Shown piece by piece: positions 35,130 to 43,870 of a stretch of 64,000 nucleotides of DNA. This DNA comes from an uncultured Bacilli bacterium (GTDB lineage Bacteria > Bacillota_I > Bacilli_A > RFN20 > CAG-826). The stretch is from contig CAKUXV010000001.1 in assembly GCA_934700895.1 (NCBI GenBank), positions 62,001-126,000 on the forward strand, written 5' to 3'. A program made the translations under genes and the position numbers. The notes beneath the pieces are model-generated. The model did no database searches, was not told the origin of the DNA, and saw only the letters and a program-made list of their open reading frames with translations. Numbering within the stretch: the first letter of the stretch is position 1; each line of letters opens with the position of its first letter.

Positions 35130-35160
35130 GCCTCTGGAGCGTATGCTTAGGAGGCTTTTT
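35130..35160 (+). terminator. Expression platform of the FMN riboswitch, terminator that hides the ribosome site
   Basis: GCCTC (35130-35134) pairs with GAGGC (35151-35155), with an inner AGC-GTAT-GCT hairpin and a following T5 run. The Shine-Dalgarno AGGAGG (35149-35154) lies in the 3' arm, so the same fold could stop transcription and block translation of ribU. Confidence 0.75.
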
Positions 35161-35162
35161 CT

Positions 35163-35894
35163 ATGAAATGGTTAGCCGTGGGGCTACTTAGCGCCGTTTT
35201 GCTTATCGGCATTATCGTGGCCATGATTTTGGCCAAAAAACGTCCCGATTATAATGGGACGAGGCTCGTGGCCCGCGTTGGGATTTTCGGGGCGCTGTCC
35301 ACGATTTTATATTGCGTACCCATTTTCAATATCCCCTTGCCCTTTTTCCCTTCCTTTTTGAAGATCCACTTGGATGAATTGCCCGCGTTTATTTGCGGCT
35401 TTGCCTATGGACCCTTATCGGGATTCTTGGTCCTATTCGTTAAAACAATCATCAAATTGCCGTTAACCAATACAATGTGCGTTGGGGAATTTGGGGATTT
35501 ATTGCTCAGCTCCCTTTATTGTCTTCCCGCGACTTGGATTTATAAGCACTTCCGAACTTTAAAAGGCGCGATTGTTGGCATGGGCGTAGCCACGGTCATC
35601 CAAGTTTTGGGAGCCATGTTGTTCAACGTTTATATCCTGATTCCTTTCTATGTCTTCATGATGGGAATGGAAGAGACGTCGTTATTGGCGTTGATGCAGA
35701 AGGCCATGCCGATGATTAGCGACGTGAAATGGAGCTATGGCCTCATTGCCGTTTTGCCCTTCAACCTTTTAAAGGATGCGGTGATTACGGTTTTGACCTT
35801 CGTCCTTTATCATTTCCTTCATAAACCGTTGCGGTTAGAGAAGAAGACACCGAAAAAAGAGACTTTGGAAACAACAAACAAATCCTCCAATTAA
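35163..35894 (+). CDS. ribU: Riboflavin ECF transporter substrate-binding subunit RibU
   Basis: Membrane S-component of 243 aa that binds riboflavin and docks on the shared energy-coupling module. Six hydrophobic segments are seen. LPFFPSFLKIHLDELPAFICGF, visible as FLKIHLDELPA near residue 60, and the following GPLSGFLVLFVKTIIK are typical of RibU. The family assignment is strongly backed by the FMN riboswitch directly upstream. EcfA and EcfT genes are not in this window. The stop codon overlaps the 3' end of a decayed minus-strand gene. Confidence 0.93.
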   Translation: MKWLAVGLLSAVLLIGIIVAMILAKKRPDYNGTRLVARVGIFGALSTILYCVPIFNIPLPFFPSFLKIHLDELPAFICGFAYGPLSGFLVLFVKTIIKLPLTNTMCVGEFGDLLLSSLYCLPATWIYKHFRTLKGAIVGMGVATVIQVLGAMLFNVYILIPFYVFMMGMEETSLLALMQKAMPMISDVKWSYGLIAVLPFNLLKDAVITVLTFVLYHFLHKPLRLEKKTPKKETLETTNKSSN

Positions 35895-36929
35895 TCGGAT
35901 GAATGCTTGTTTAGTTCCTTTTCTAAAGCGGCCAAATGACCCATTAAGTCATCGAAATTTTTCACGGAATCGTCGCGAATCATTTCTTTCATTGATTCAA
36001 AGTCTTTTCGCAATTCTGGCATTCTAAAACAAGCGGGACAAGGCGTATTGAACCTGGACGCATTCATCTAAGTGATTCCATGAATAACGATAAAATTTAT
36101 TTTTAAAGGCGATAACTTGCTGCAAAAGGTCTAGGTTATCCATGGCCTTTCTCTTGTATTCCGTCAAAGAAATTTTCCAAACATCATAATAATGTCGTGC
36201 GTATCGCCTTGGGATAGGGATATATTTTCCACTCCGTCGGCTATTTTCCGTTTTGGGCGGTTGGCTTCCTGGCGAAGGATAAGAACTTTTCCCAAAATGT
36301 TCTTTCCGGGGAAATGGCACGAGCTTTTGTCGATGCGATTTGGCCGAGGGGAATGTTCATGCCGCAGATGAGCGGACTAATTTCTTTTTCAGCGGAAGGA
36401 GTGGCCTCGGCTAATGGTCCTATTTCCAAACGCACGCAAGGTAGAATTCCCGCAGATGGAATGTTGAAAGTGGACGGATAATAAAAATTGATAATATGTC
36501 CATCGCCCTTGCCTAGTTGGAATTGGGGCGTAGTACGTAAAATTCCCGCGAAGCCTTTTTCTAAATCTGGCAAAATTTGGTTGGCAATAAATTTTGTGCG
36601 GCATCTTCTACCTCTTGATTGTATTTAAGTTGGGCTGTATGGCTTCGATTTTGATAAGGCTCTTCTGCTGGAAACCCCAGAGTCTTCCAATCGAGAATGA
36701 GATCGATATCTTCCAAAAACCGATCGATGATGTGAAAACATTTAGACAAGCTTGTCCCACCTTTAAAAGTAAACGAGGCGAGAAATTTGGAATGATGAAA
36801 AAGATAATCCAGAACGTGTGTTACCCAGAAATCTTTTTCGACAACAATGGAGGAAAGACCTACTTGAATGGCGTAGGAATCAAAGAGGACCGCCCTGTCC
36901 TCTGGCTTCAGCTTTGCAATTTGGTGCAC
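35891..36929 (-). pseudogene. AbiEii-like nucleotidyltransferase toxin, frameshifted
   Basis: Remnant of the toxin half of an AbiE-type (type IV) toxin-antitoxin system, a predicted nucleotidyltransferase. Four reading-frame pieces line up as one protein of about 345 aa. Piece one (36929-36561) has VEKDFWVTHVLDYLF and the catalytic FKGGTSLSK...EDIDL segment. Piece two (to about 36260) has LPCVRLEIGPLAE and ERTFWEK. Piece three (to 36024) has RYARHYYDVWKI. Piece four (36043-35891) has FRMPELRKDFESMKEMI and ends at a stop inside the ribU stop region. At least three frameshifts separate them, near 36565, 36300 and 36045. It starts with GTG 36929 and overlaps the antitoxin remnant by 50 bases. 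No active product is expected. Confidence 0.8.
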
Positions 36930-37233
36930 TTAAAATTCTCCTCATTTCTTGATTGATCCAAAATGTTGTTTTCATCCCGTTTCGAATTTCTTCTTTGTCG
37001 GTTTTGGATAGAAATGTGGAAAACCTGGCCCTAACTTTGTCTGATACGCCCCCCTTGCCTAGTTCTTTGATGGCTTGAATGACAAGTCGATTGTTATTCG
37101 ACAGCCCGCAAATATCTCTGCTAGTTGAGTGCTTAAAAATTTTTCTTTTATCTTGGCAAGAACGTACTATGATAGTGCCCGTGAAAAAGAAGAGGTTCGT
37201 TCTTACGCTCGTTCCGCCTTCGGGGCCCAACAA
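36880..37233 (-). pseudogene. AbiEi/DUF6088-like antitoxin remnant, N-terminus lost
   Basis: The 117-codon frame resembles the second half of DUF6088/AbiEi antitoxin proteins. KRKIFKHSTSRDI stands for the FRHxxPR block, and NRLVIQAIKELGKGGVSDKV followed by DKEEIRNGMKTTFWINQEM matches the C-terminal helices. The N-terminal winged-helix DNA-binding part is missing: upstream the frame has no ATG and meets a stop in the potA leader hairpin. It lies in the order antitoxin-toxin, overlapping the nucleotidyltransferase remnant. The promoter of potABCD on the opposite strand falls within it. Confidence 0.65.
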
Positions 37234-37287
37234 TGGGGGAGTGTATTCAGTTAACGTGATCCGTCCTAGTTTGCTCTAGGACTTTTC
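37145..37287 (+). promoter_or_regulatory. potABCD promoter and leader with terminator hairpin
   Basis: A -10 box TATGAT (37168-37173) with a weak CTTTTA -35 at 17 bases opens a leader of about 140 bases. It ends in a perfect stem GTCCTAG (37263-37269)/CTAGGAC (37276-37282) with a T-rich tail, 31 bases before the potA start. This could be an attenuator that senses polyamine supply. I recognise no known riboswitch family in the leader. Alternatively the hairpin simply ends an upstream transcript. Confidence 0.5.
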
Positions 37288-37317
37288 TTTTCCCTTTTTC
37301 TAGTAAGGAATACCAAC

Positions 37318-39171
37318 ATGGCACATAAAATCCTCGAACTCAGAAACATCAAAAAATCCTATGGCGATAACGTCATTTTGGATCACTACAACCTCTCGGT
37401 GAACGAGAATGAATTCGTGACCTTTTTAGGCCCGTCCGGATGTGGCAAGACCACGATTCTCCGCATCATCGGAGGATTTGAAACCATGCAGGAGGGGCAA
37501 CTCCTTTTAGACGGGGTGGAAATTCAGGATTTGCCCGCGCATAAACGCCCAATCAACACGGTTTTCCAACGTTATTCCCTTTTCCCTCATCTTTCGATTT
37601 TCGATAACATCGCGTTCGGGCTCCGCAACAACGTCTATTCCAATGTTTACGACATCGGAACCATGAACATGATGAACGAGAAGGGCTTTGATGAAGAAGA
37701 GGTGGATAGCCTCATGAAAATCCTCTCCCACATCGAAAAGCCGAAAGACGTTTTGCATTATGTCGTGAGCCATTTCCAAGAGGCTTCCCCCTCCTATAAG
37801 CTTAGCGATGCTTTTGCCGCGTTGAAGAAAACGAAAAAACCCAAAACGTATGGGGAAATTAGCAAGGACGTGGAGGAGATTTTAAAAGGCTTATCTTTGG
37901 ATAACCATTACCAAATCGACGCTTCATCCAAAGCGAACTTGGCTTTAGGCATCATTTTGAAACAAGTGGAATCCACAGACCCCTACTTTGATATGATTTC
38001 CCGTCTCAAGGACCGTCATTTCAAAGAAAACGTAATTCATGGGGAAGTTTTAAAAGCCCTGAAATTCGTAAACCTCGAAGGATACGAAAATCGTAGCATC
38101 ACCTCGTTATCCGGCGGTCAGATGCAGCGCGTTGCCATCGCTAGGGCCATCGTGAATAAACCCCGTATTTTACTTTTGGACGAACCCTTGTCCGCCTTGG
38201 ATTTAAAACTCCGCAAGGCGATGCGCCTAGAGCTTCGCGAAATGCAAAGGAAGCTGGGCATCACCTTTATTTTCGTCACCCACGATCAAGAAGAAGCGAT
38301 GGTTATGTCCGATACGGTGGTGGTCATGAATGGGGGCAAAATCCAACAGATGGGTCGCCCCGAAGACATCTACAATGCCCCGGTGAACCGCTTTGTCGCC
38401 ACCTTTATCGGGGAAGCCAATTTGCTTCGTGGTGTCTATAGCGCCCCCCGCCGCTTGGATATTTTGGGGAAGACCTTCAAGGTTTCCGCGGATGATTTCC
38501 GCGTGGGAGACCCGATGTATGTGGTTGTTGAAAAAGAAGACTTCGATGTTTGCTCCCCTGAAATCGCCAAATGGATTGGCAAGGTAAGTGGAGTCCGCTT
38601 CGCCGACAACAAATATGAACTCGACGTGGACATCGAATCCTCTCGCATCCATGTAGAAACCGACGAAAAATACCAAGTGGGTCAAGAAATCCCCTTAACG
38701 GTCGCCCCCGGGAACATCTATTGCGAATCCATCCATGAAAACAAAGCCAAACTTTTGGCCAATTATGAAGGGGCGAACATCATGGAAGGAACTTATCTTG
38801 GAAACCGCAGGGTTTCTTTCCTGGGTCAGAATTTCTTCACCTACATCATGAATTTTGTTCCCGGAGAAGTCGTGGATGCAGTCATCCGTCCGGAAGACTT
38901 CGATTTGGTTTTCGACGATCCGGAAAGCGCGATTCTCCACGGAACGGTGGTCAAAACGGCTTTCACAGGGGTCTCTTTCAACCTTTGGATTCAATGCGAA
39001 GGAACCACTTTGATGGTGACGGACTATCAAAATGCCGAAATTGGGCAGGAAGTCGGACTCAAAATCGACTTTTATGAAATTCACTTGATGAAAGTGGAAG
39101 ACGAAGAACAACCCCGGGATATTCGCCTTCTTCGCGAGAAGGCTCGGAAAGAGGAGGAAGCAGCCCAATGA
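37318..39171 (+). CDS. potA: Spermidine/putrescine ABC transporter ATP-binding protein PotA, enlarged form
   Basis: ATPase of a polyamine importer. Walker A GPSGCGKTT lies near residue 40, the signature LSGGQMQRVA near 262 and Walker B ILLLDEPLSALD near 284. About 617 aa against 350-380 in most bacteria. The extra length comes from a charged helical insert of about 150 residues between the Q-loop region (VFQRYSLFPHLSIFDN) and the signature, and from a tandem C-terminal TOBE-like region. Enlarged PotA with such an insert is known from mycoplasmas. Q-loop glutamine is followed by RYSLF rather than NYALF. It overlaps potB by four bases. The assignment of substrate rests on the potD partner. Confidence 0.9.
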   Translation: MAHKILELRNIKKSYGDNVILDHYNLSVNENEFVTFLGPSGCGKTTILRIIGGFETMQEGQLLLDGVEIQDLPAHKRPINTVFQRYSLFPHLSIFDNIAFGLRNNVYSNVYDIGTMNMMNEKGFDEEEVDSLMKILSHIEKPKDVLHYVVSHFQEASPSYKLSDAFAALKKTKKPKTYGEISKDVEEILKGLSLDNHYQIDASSKANLALGIILKQVESTDPYFDMISRLKDRHFKENVIHGEVLKALKFVNLEGYENRSITSLSGGQMQRVAIARAIVNKPRILLLDEPLSALDLKLRKAMRLELREMQRKLGITFIFVTHDQEEAMVMSDTVVVMNGGKIQQMGRPEDIYNAPVNRFVATFIGEANLLRGVYSAPRRLDILGKTFKVSADDFRVGDPMYVVVEKEDFDVCSPEIAKWIGKVSGVRFADNKYELDVDIESSRIHVETDEKYQVGQEIPLTVAPGNIYCESIHENKAKLLANYEGANIMEGTYLGNRRVSFLGQNFFTYIMNFVPGEVVDAVIRPEDFDLVFDDPESAILHGTVVKTAFTGVSFNLWIQCEGTTLMVTDYQNAEIGQEVGLKIDFYEIHLMKVEDEEQPRDIRLLREKARKEEEAAQ

Positions 39172-39968
39172 AACGATTCAAAGGGTACGCGGTCCCCTAT
39201 TTTGTTTGGCTGGTCCTCTTCGTCGTGGTTCCGCTATTCGTCATGCTGATTTTGACGTTTTTGCAAATCAACGCGATGGATTTTTCTACGGCTAGTTTTT
39301 CTTTTGACTCCTATTTCCGTTTAGCCGACCCTTCCATTTTAAAGGCATTATGGAATTCGCTGGTGGTTGCCGTGTCGACGGTGGCCATCTGCTTATTGCT
39401 TGGCTATCCCACCGCTTATTTCCTTTCGTTTTCCAAACTAAAGAACAAGAAGCTCGTGCTGCTGCTTATGATTCTTCCCATGTGGAGCAATTCCATGCTT
39501 CGCATCGTCAGCTGGCTTCGTTTGTTCTCCACGGATTTGTTCGCCGCGATGAATCTATTAGGTTCTACGGGCGCGGTCATCGCCGTCACGGTGACGACCT
39601 ATCTCCCCTTCATGATTTTCCCGATTTATACGATTTTGGAGAAACTGGACCGCAGCTGCCTGGAGGCCTCTCGCGATTTGGGCGTGAATGCGTTTAAGAC
39701 GTTCTTCAAAGTGACGCTCCCCCTATCGATGGAAGGCGTTTCTAGCGGGATCTTAATGGTTTTCCTCCCTGCCGCGACGGGATTTGCCATTTCCCAGACG
39801 ATTGGACAAGGAAGGATAAGATTAGTAGGTAACCTCATTCAAAGTGTTTTTGAGAAAAACAATTACAGTTTTGGCTCCTTGCTTTCTTTGTTTGTCTCCG
39901 TCGTGATTTTGGCTTTGGTGTTTGTCATGACTAAAATTCAAAGCCAGAAGAGGAGGGTTGTATGCTAG
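39168..39968 (+). CDS. potB: Polyamine ABC transporter permease PotB
   Basis: Membrane subunit of 266 aa with six predicted transmembrane helices and the cytoplasmic EAA loop CLEASRDLGVNAFKTFFKVTLPL near residues 163-185, read here in part as EASRDLGVNAF. It starts at an ATGA junction with potA and ends seven bases inside potC, so all four pot genes are translationally coupled. Sequence alone fits PotB or the closely related PotH type. Confidence 0.92.
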   Translation: MKRFKGYAVPYFVWLVLFVVVPLFVMLILTFLQINAMDFSTASFSFDSYFRLADPSILKALWNSLVVAVSTVAICLLLGYPTAYFLSFSKLKNKKLVLLLMILPMWSNSMLRIVSWLRLFSTDLFAAMNLLGSTGAVIAVTVTTYLPFMIFPIYTILEKLDRSCLEASRDLGVNAFKTFFKVTLPLSMEGVSSGILMVFLPAATGFAISQTIGQGRIRLVGNLIQSVFEKNNYSFGSLLSLFVSVVILALVFVMTKIQSQKRRVVC

Positions 39969-40798
39969 AAAAATCGAACTGGAAGCAGATTCTGCTCTCC
40001 GTTTTCAAGGTCGTCTTCGTCGTGTTGGTGCTTTCTTCGATGTACGTCCCCGTTGTTTTAATCATTTATCAATCTTTCAATGCCGGGGCCAATTCCATTT
40101 CGCCCCTTTCTTGGGGAGGGTTCACTTGGAAGAATTACGCGGAAATTTTCACGAATCGACAGCTATATACTTCGATTTTAGACTCCCTTCTCGTTTCTTT
40201 TTGGGCGACCGTTTTAGCTACCGTTGGCGGATTATTCGCCTCCATCGGCATCCATGCCTTGGGAAAGAAAACCCGCAAAACGATGGATTTCTTAAATGAG
40301 ATACCGATGCTCAACTCCGAAATTGTCACTGGTATTTCCATCATGCTCGTTTGCTCCTTGGTCAAACCGATTTTCCCTCATATTTTTGGTTTTGCTTCCA
40401 TGACCTTGGCCCACGTCTTCTTCATGATTCCCTATGTCATTTTGATGGTTTTGCCGAAACTAGAGCAAACGGATGAAGCGGTTTTTGAAGCGGCTCAGGA
40501 TTTGGGTTGCAGCCCGACAAAATCCCTCTTCAAAGTCGTGATTCCGAGCTTATCCACCGCTATTTTGACGGGGGCCCTCATTGCTTTTACCTTGTCGATC
40601 GATGACTTTGTAATTTCTTTCTACACCCAAGGAAACGGCTTTTCCAATTTCTCCAACTACGTTTATAGCTCTTATACCAAAAAGAATTTTTCCGCGGGGA
40701 GCTATGCCTTTAACGCCTTATTGACGTTTGTGACGTTGGGCATCGTTCTTGCTTATTCCCTTTATGAATCGTCCAAAAAGAAGGGGGAGAAAGAATGA
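39962..40798 (+). CDS. potC: Polyamine ABC transporter permease PotC
   Basis: Second membrane subunit, 278 aa, six helices, EAA loop FEAAQDLGCSPTKSLFKVVI near residue 175. TLSIDDFVISFYTQG near residue 215 is a strongly conserved PotC/PotI segment. GAGGAG precedes the ATG inside potB. It overlaps potD by four bases. Confidence 0.93.
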   Translation: MLEKSNWKQILLSVFKVVFVVLVLSSMYVPVVLIIYQSFNAGANSISPLSWGGFTWKNYAEIFTNRQLYTSILDSLLVSFWATVLATVGGLFASIGIHALGKKTRKTMDFLNEIPMLNSEIVTGISIMLVCSLVKPIFPHIFGFASMTLAHVFFMIPYVILMVLPKLEQTDEAVFEAAQDLGCSPTKSLFKVVIPSLSTAILTGALIAFTLSIDDFVISFYTQGNGFSNFSNYVYSSYTKKNFSAGSYAFNALLTFVTLGIVLAYSLYESSKKKGEKE

Positions 40799-42003
40799 AA
40801 AAGATCATCATCGGCCTCATGGGCTTATCCTTATTTACCGTTTTTGCTGTGTTGGTCCTCGCCTCGCCTTCGAATATCCTTTATTTCCTGAACTGGGGCG
40901 AATACATCGATATGAGCCTTGTGGAGCGTTTTGAGCAAGAAAAGAATTGCCAAGTGATTTTAGAAACCGTCACTTCCAGCGAAGCCATGTATCAAAAAAT
41001 CACTTCGGGGACGACCCCTTATGATGTAGCAATCCCCGGGGATTACACGGTTCAAACCCTTTATAAAGAGGGGCGTCTCAAGGAACTCGATGTTACGAAT
41101 CCTGATTATCCTCATTTATCTGCCTATCAAACGATGTTCGTGGATCCGCTTCATGCGTTAACTTCCGAATATATGGTGGATTCTAAAAAGGAGGGATACG
41201 CCTCCTATTACATGCCTTATTTTTATGGGGCCTATTCGATTTTCTATTCGGATAATAACCCAGAAGTGGGCCAAGTCATTCGGGAAAACGGCATCTCTTC
41301 TTTGTATAATCCTGGCCTTTATTCCTCCAAACCCAAAATTGGAATGTACGATACGGCAAGGTGGGTGGTCGCGAGCGCTTTAATGGCAGACCATCTGAAC
41401 CCCAATATTACGGATTTAAGCGGCAATACGGAGGGAAATGACCTATCCAGCGAACTTCAAAATAAACTCGTGAGCCAAATCCAAAACGCGGGATTCTATG
41501 AGTTTGGCAACGACCAATTGAAGCGAGATTGTGCGAATGGTTCGATCGATGCCTGCTTCTCCCAACTTGGGGACTTCTTCGACGCGTTATACCTTCTGCT
41601 AGAAGAAGGTTCGGAAGTGCATTTCAACGTCTTTGTTCCCGACTTCACCGCGGCTTTCTTTGATTCCATGGTGATTCCTTCCACCTCCCGCAACAGCAAA
41701 CTGGCCAATGCGTTTATCGACTTTATGATGAACCCGGATAACGCTTATCAAAACGCGAGGGCAATCGGCTATAGCCCCACCTTAAAAGAAGTGTGCTCCC
41801 GTTTTGAAAAAGAGGCGGATAAAGGCGAATATTATTATGGGGATGAAACAACGGAAACTTCCCTTGCCCTTCGTGATTTTTTGGATCGTTATCCCATTTA
41901 TCTCGATCCTTTAGGCCATTCGAGCCAAGTTTATATTTTGGAACCCAAATCCAACCAATATCTCACAACCTGCGAATCCATTTTCAATCGCGCTTTAGCC
42001 TAA
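40795..42003 (+). CDS. potD: Polyamine-binding protein PotD, membrane-anchored
   Basis: Extracellular substrate-binding protein of 402 aa for spermidine or putrescine. YFLNWGEYIDMSLVERFEQE is the typical PotD start of the mature domain, and TSGTTPYDVAIPGDYTVQTL and GSIDACFSQLGD follow the family. The N-terminus has a hydrophobic segment (residues 5-24) but no lipobox cysteine, so it is either anchored by this helix or released after cleavage, unlike the usual Gram-positive lipoprotein. A fusion to potC is seen in some Bacilli; here the genes are separate but overlap. Confidence 0.9.
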   Translation: MKKIIIGLMGLSLFTVFAVLVLASPSNILYFLNWGEYIDMSLVERFEQEKNCQVILETVTSSEAMYQKITSGTTPYDVAIPGDYTVQTLYKEGRLKELDVTNPDYPHLSAYQTMFVDPLHALTSEYMVDSKKEGYASYYMPYFYGAYSIFYSDNNPEVGQVIRENGISSLYNPGLYSSKPKIGMYDTARWVVASALMADHLNPNITDLSGNTEGNDLSSELQNKLVSQIQNAGFYEFGNDQLKRDCANGSIDACFSQLGDFFDALYLLLEEGSEVHFNVFVPDFTAAFFDSMVIPSTSRNSKLANAFIDFMMNPDNAYQNARAIGYSPTLKEVCSRFEKEADKGEYYYGDETTETSLALRDFLDRYPIYLDPLGHSSQVYILEPKSNQYLTTCESIFNRALA

Positions 42004-42056
42004 TCCCCCTTTCTTTTATTCCGTGATACAATCATCGCGAAAGGAGGAAATGATTT

Positions 42057-42728
42057 ATGAAACTCGTCCGCAAATCTTTAAATAAATGGATCCAAGCCGC
42101 CATCATGTTGGTTGTTGGTATTTTGGTGATCGTCGCCGGAGCCCAAATGGGCAAGGGGTCGAACCCTGGCGATGCACTCAATGCTATCTCCCTTGTTTTG
42201 GGCTGGACTCTCATTGTGATTGGATCGATTGGAATCATTGCAGGCATTTTCGCAGCTGTGGTTAGCCATGAGGCTTTCGCTACCGCGGCGATGTCTGGGG
42301 GGATCATCCTTGCCGCCGGCATTTGGTTCTGCGTTTATCGCGAAGCCGCCAACCTTATGGGTGTTCTTATCGGATTCGTCCCATTCGTGATGATTGTCGT
42401 TGGGTGCATTTTGGCCGTTGATGCGATGCTATTAGTGGTCAACGCCATTCGCCAAAAGGCCATGAAAACGGCTCTTCCGGCGGTGATTTTCGGCGTGATT
42501 ATGGCCGTTGTTTCCATTGTTCTTGGCGCGCTTTGCATTGCCAAAAGCAATAGCGGAGACACCATCATCCCCGGAAACGTGCAGCTCATCATCTTTGGCA
42601 TCGTCGTCTTGGTCTATGCCATTTTTATGGGCCTGTCCACCTTCGTCGTGCTTCCCGGCGCGACGGTTGTGATTTCCAAAACCATTCAGCCAGATGCCCC
42701 GATTGAAGGGGAAGTCGATAACGAATAA
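42057..42728 (+). CDS. Small polytopic membrane protein of unknown function
   Basis: A 223-aa protein with about six hydrophobic segments spaced evenly through the chain, Gly/Ala/Ile-rich, with short loops and an acidic C-terminus (EGEVDNE). The segments look like three repeats of a two-helix unit, similar in style to DUF308/HdeD-like proteins, but I see no diagnostic motif. AAAGGAGG stands nine bases before ATG 42057, and an extended -10 (TGATACAAT, 42022-42030 region) precedes it. A terminator follows. It is a single-gene unit. Confidence 0.75.
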   Translation: MKLVRKSLNKWIQAAIMLVVGILVIVAGAQMGKGSNPGDALNAISLVLGWTLIVIGSIGIIAGIFAAVVSHEAFATAAMSGGIILAAGIWFCVYREAANLMGVLIGFVPFVMIVVGCILAVDAMLLVVNAIRQKAMKTALPAVIFGVIMAVVSIVLGALCIAKSNSGDTIIPGNVQLIIFGIVVLVYAIFMGLSTFVVLPGATVVISKTIQPDAPIEGEVDNE

Positions 42729-42742
42729 TTCGTTGAACTTTT

Positions 42743-42784
42743 AACGCCTTTGTTCAAGGTATTACCTTTGCAAGGGCGTTTTTT
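42743..42784 (+). terminator. Rho-independent terminator
   Basis: AACGCCTTTG (42743-42752) pairs with CAAGGGCGTT (42771-42780), with an inner AAGGT/ACCTT stem and a T-run after it. Confidence 0.85.
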
Positions 42785-42945
42785 ATCCTCAAAAAGGCAT
42801 TAATTACCATTATTTCTTTAAAACTTTATTTGTTTCATAAGCGACGGTACTATTAAAGTAACATTGAAATAATTCGATGCTAACGAAATATTTAACGAAA
42901 CGATTGGCTATTTAAAGTCTATTTTTGGTGAAACAATCGTGATGA
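42785..42945. other. AT-rich spacer without gene
   Basis: I see no gene or clear promoter in this AT-rich stretch between the terminator and the next decayed locus. Confidence 0.5.
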
Positions 42946-43840
42946 ATGAATATTAAAACGAAGCTTCATTACCCCACTTTTTACAGACGAATTATGCGTT
43001 TTGCCAATTGGAGTGGGACGGCAATTCTTGCGTTTTGCTTCGACCTTTCTTTGCTTGAAATAAAAACAATATTTTTTTCCAAAAAACTGTGTGTGTTCCT
43101 GCGCTTTATGCGAGGATGGGCTCACGGCTTTGCAAAGAAGAAATCTCGTGGAAAGCCATGTCTCTTTTGTTTCCTCGTTTTAACAGGCTTATTTCCCATT
43201 TTGGGGATGTTTGTTTCAGGAAAGAACCGAGGCGCCTTCTCTCCCATTCTCGGAAAAGATGGTTCCCGGTACACAAGCCGTATTTTGTATCTTTATTATT
43301 GTGATGGTTCGCATCCAGTTAATTTGAACCGCGTGGCTAAGGACCTTTCCGTTTCGAAGACAACATGCACTCGAGCTTTCGACGATCATTTGGCTTTTAG
43401 CCTTATTAACCAGAAAAAAGAAGGAGTGAACAAATGGATTCCTCCTGCGTTTTCAAAGGATGAATATCTAAAAAGGGGATATCCGAAAATGAAATCCTCC
43501 GTTCATTGTATGCTCTTCATAAACCCGGGCAATCATTTCCCTATAAACTCATTGAGGGGTTCGGGCTTTATCGGAAAAAACTGAATTGGCTACGAACTCC
43601 ATGGATGGCGCCGTTGTTATTTCCAAGGAGGAAGAAAAACAATTTCCTCTCATCGCCTTTGCAGTCGATGTGATTTTGAAGATTACGGAGGGGAAGTGGT
43701 GGAAGTTTGGCCTTATGACCCATCTTTTCTCCAAACAATCTCATGTCGATGACATTTCCTTATTGCGCAGCATTAAGGACAATTCGGACGAACGAATTCA
43801 AAATCCCTCGACCAAATTCGTGCCAAACGCGGATTACTAA
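42946..43840 (+). pseudogene. Winged-helix regulator (AbiEi-like antitoxin) remnant, frameshifted
   Basis: Remains of a DNA-binding protein that in related gut bacteria precedes an AbiEii-like nucleotidyltransferase. The best preserved part reads YTSRILYLYYCDGSHPVNLN and DLSVSKTTCTRAFDD (winged helix, about 43270-43380), then LINQKKEGVNKWIPP. The frame then breaks near 43545. A second frame (43586-43840) ends with HVDDISLLRSIKDNSDERIQ, matching the family's closing VDxLSLxLSL..DxDERV block. Text from a third frame (VEVWPYDPSFL, near 43697) also belongs. At least two frameshifts are needed. Similarity is from memory of the family and was not searched. Confidence 0.6.
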
Positions 43841-43870
43841 CCAAATAAACAAACGTTAAAGGAGAACTAT

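Noticed and set aside
36880..37233. Intact small antitoxin gene
   Set aside because: It lacks the N-terminal DNA-binding half, has no ATG or ribosome site, and its toxin partner is broken.
42830..42945. parS-like sites near TTTGTTTCATAAG and GTGAAACAATC
   Set aside because: Each resembles one half of parS only; no 16-bp palindrome is formed.
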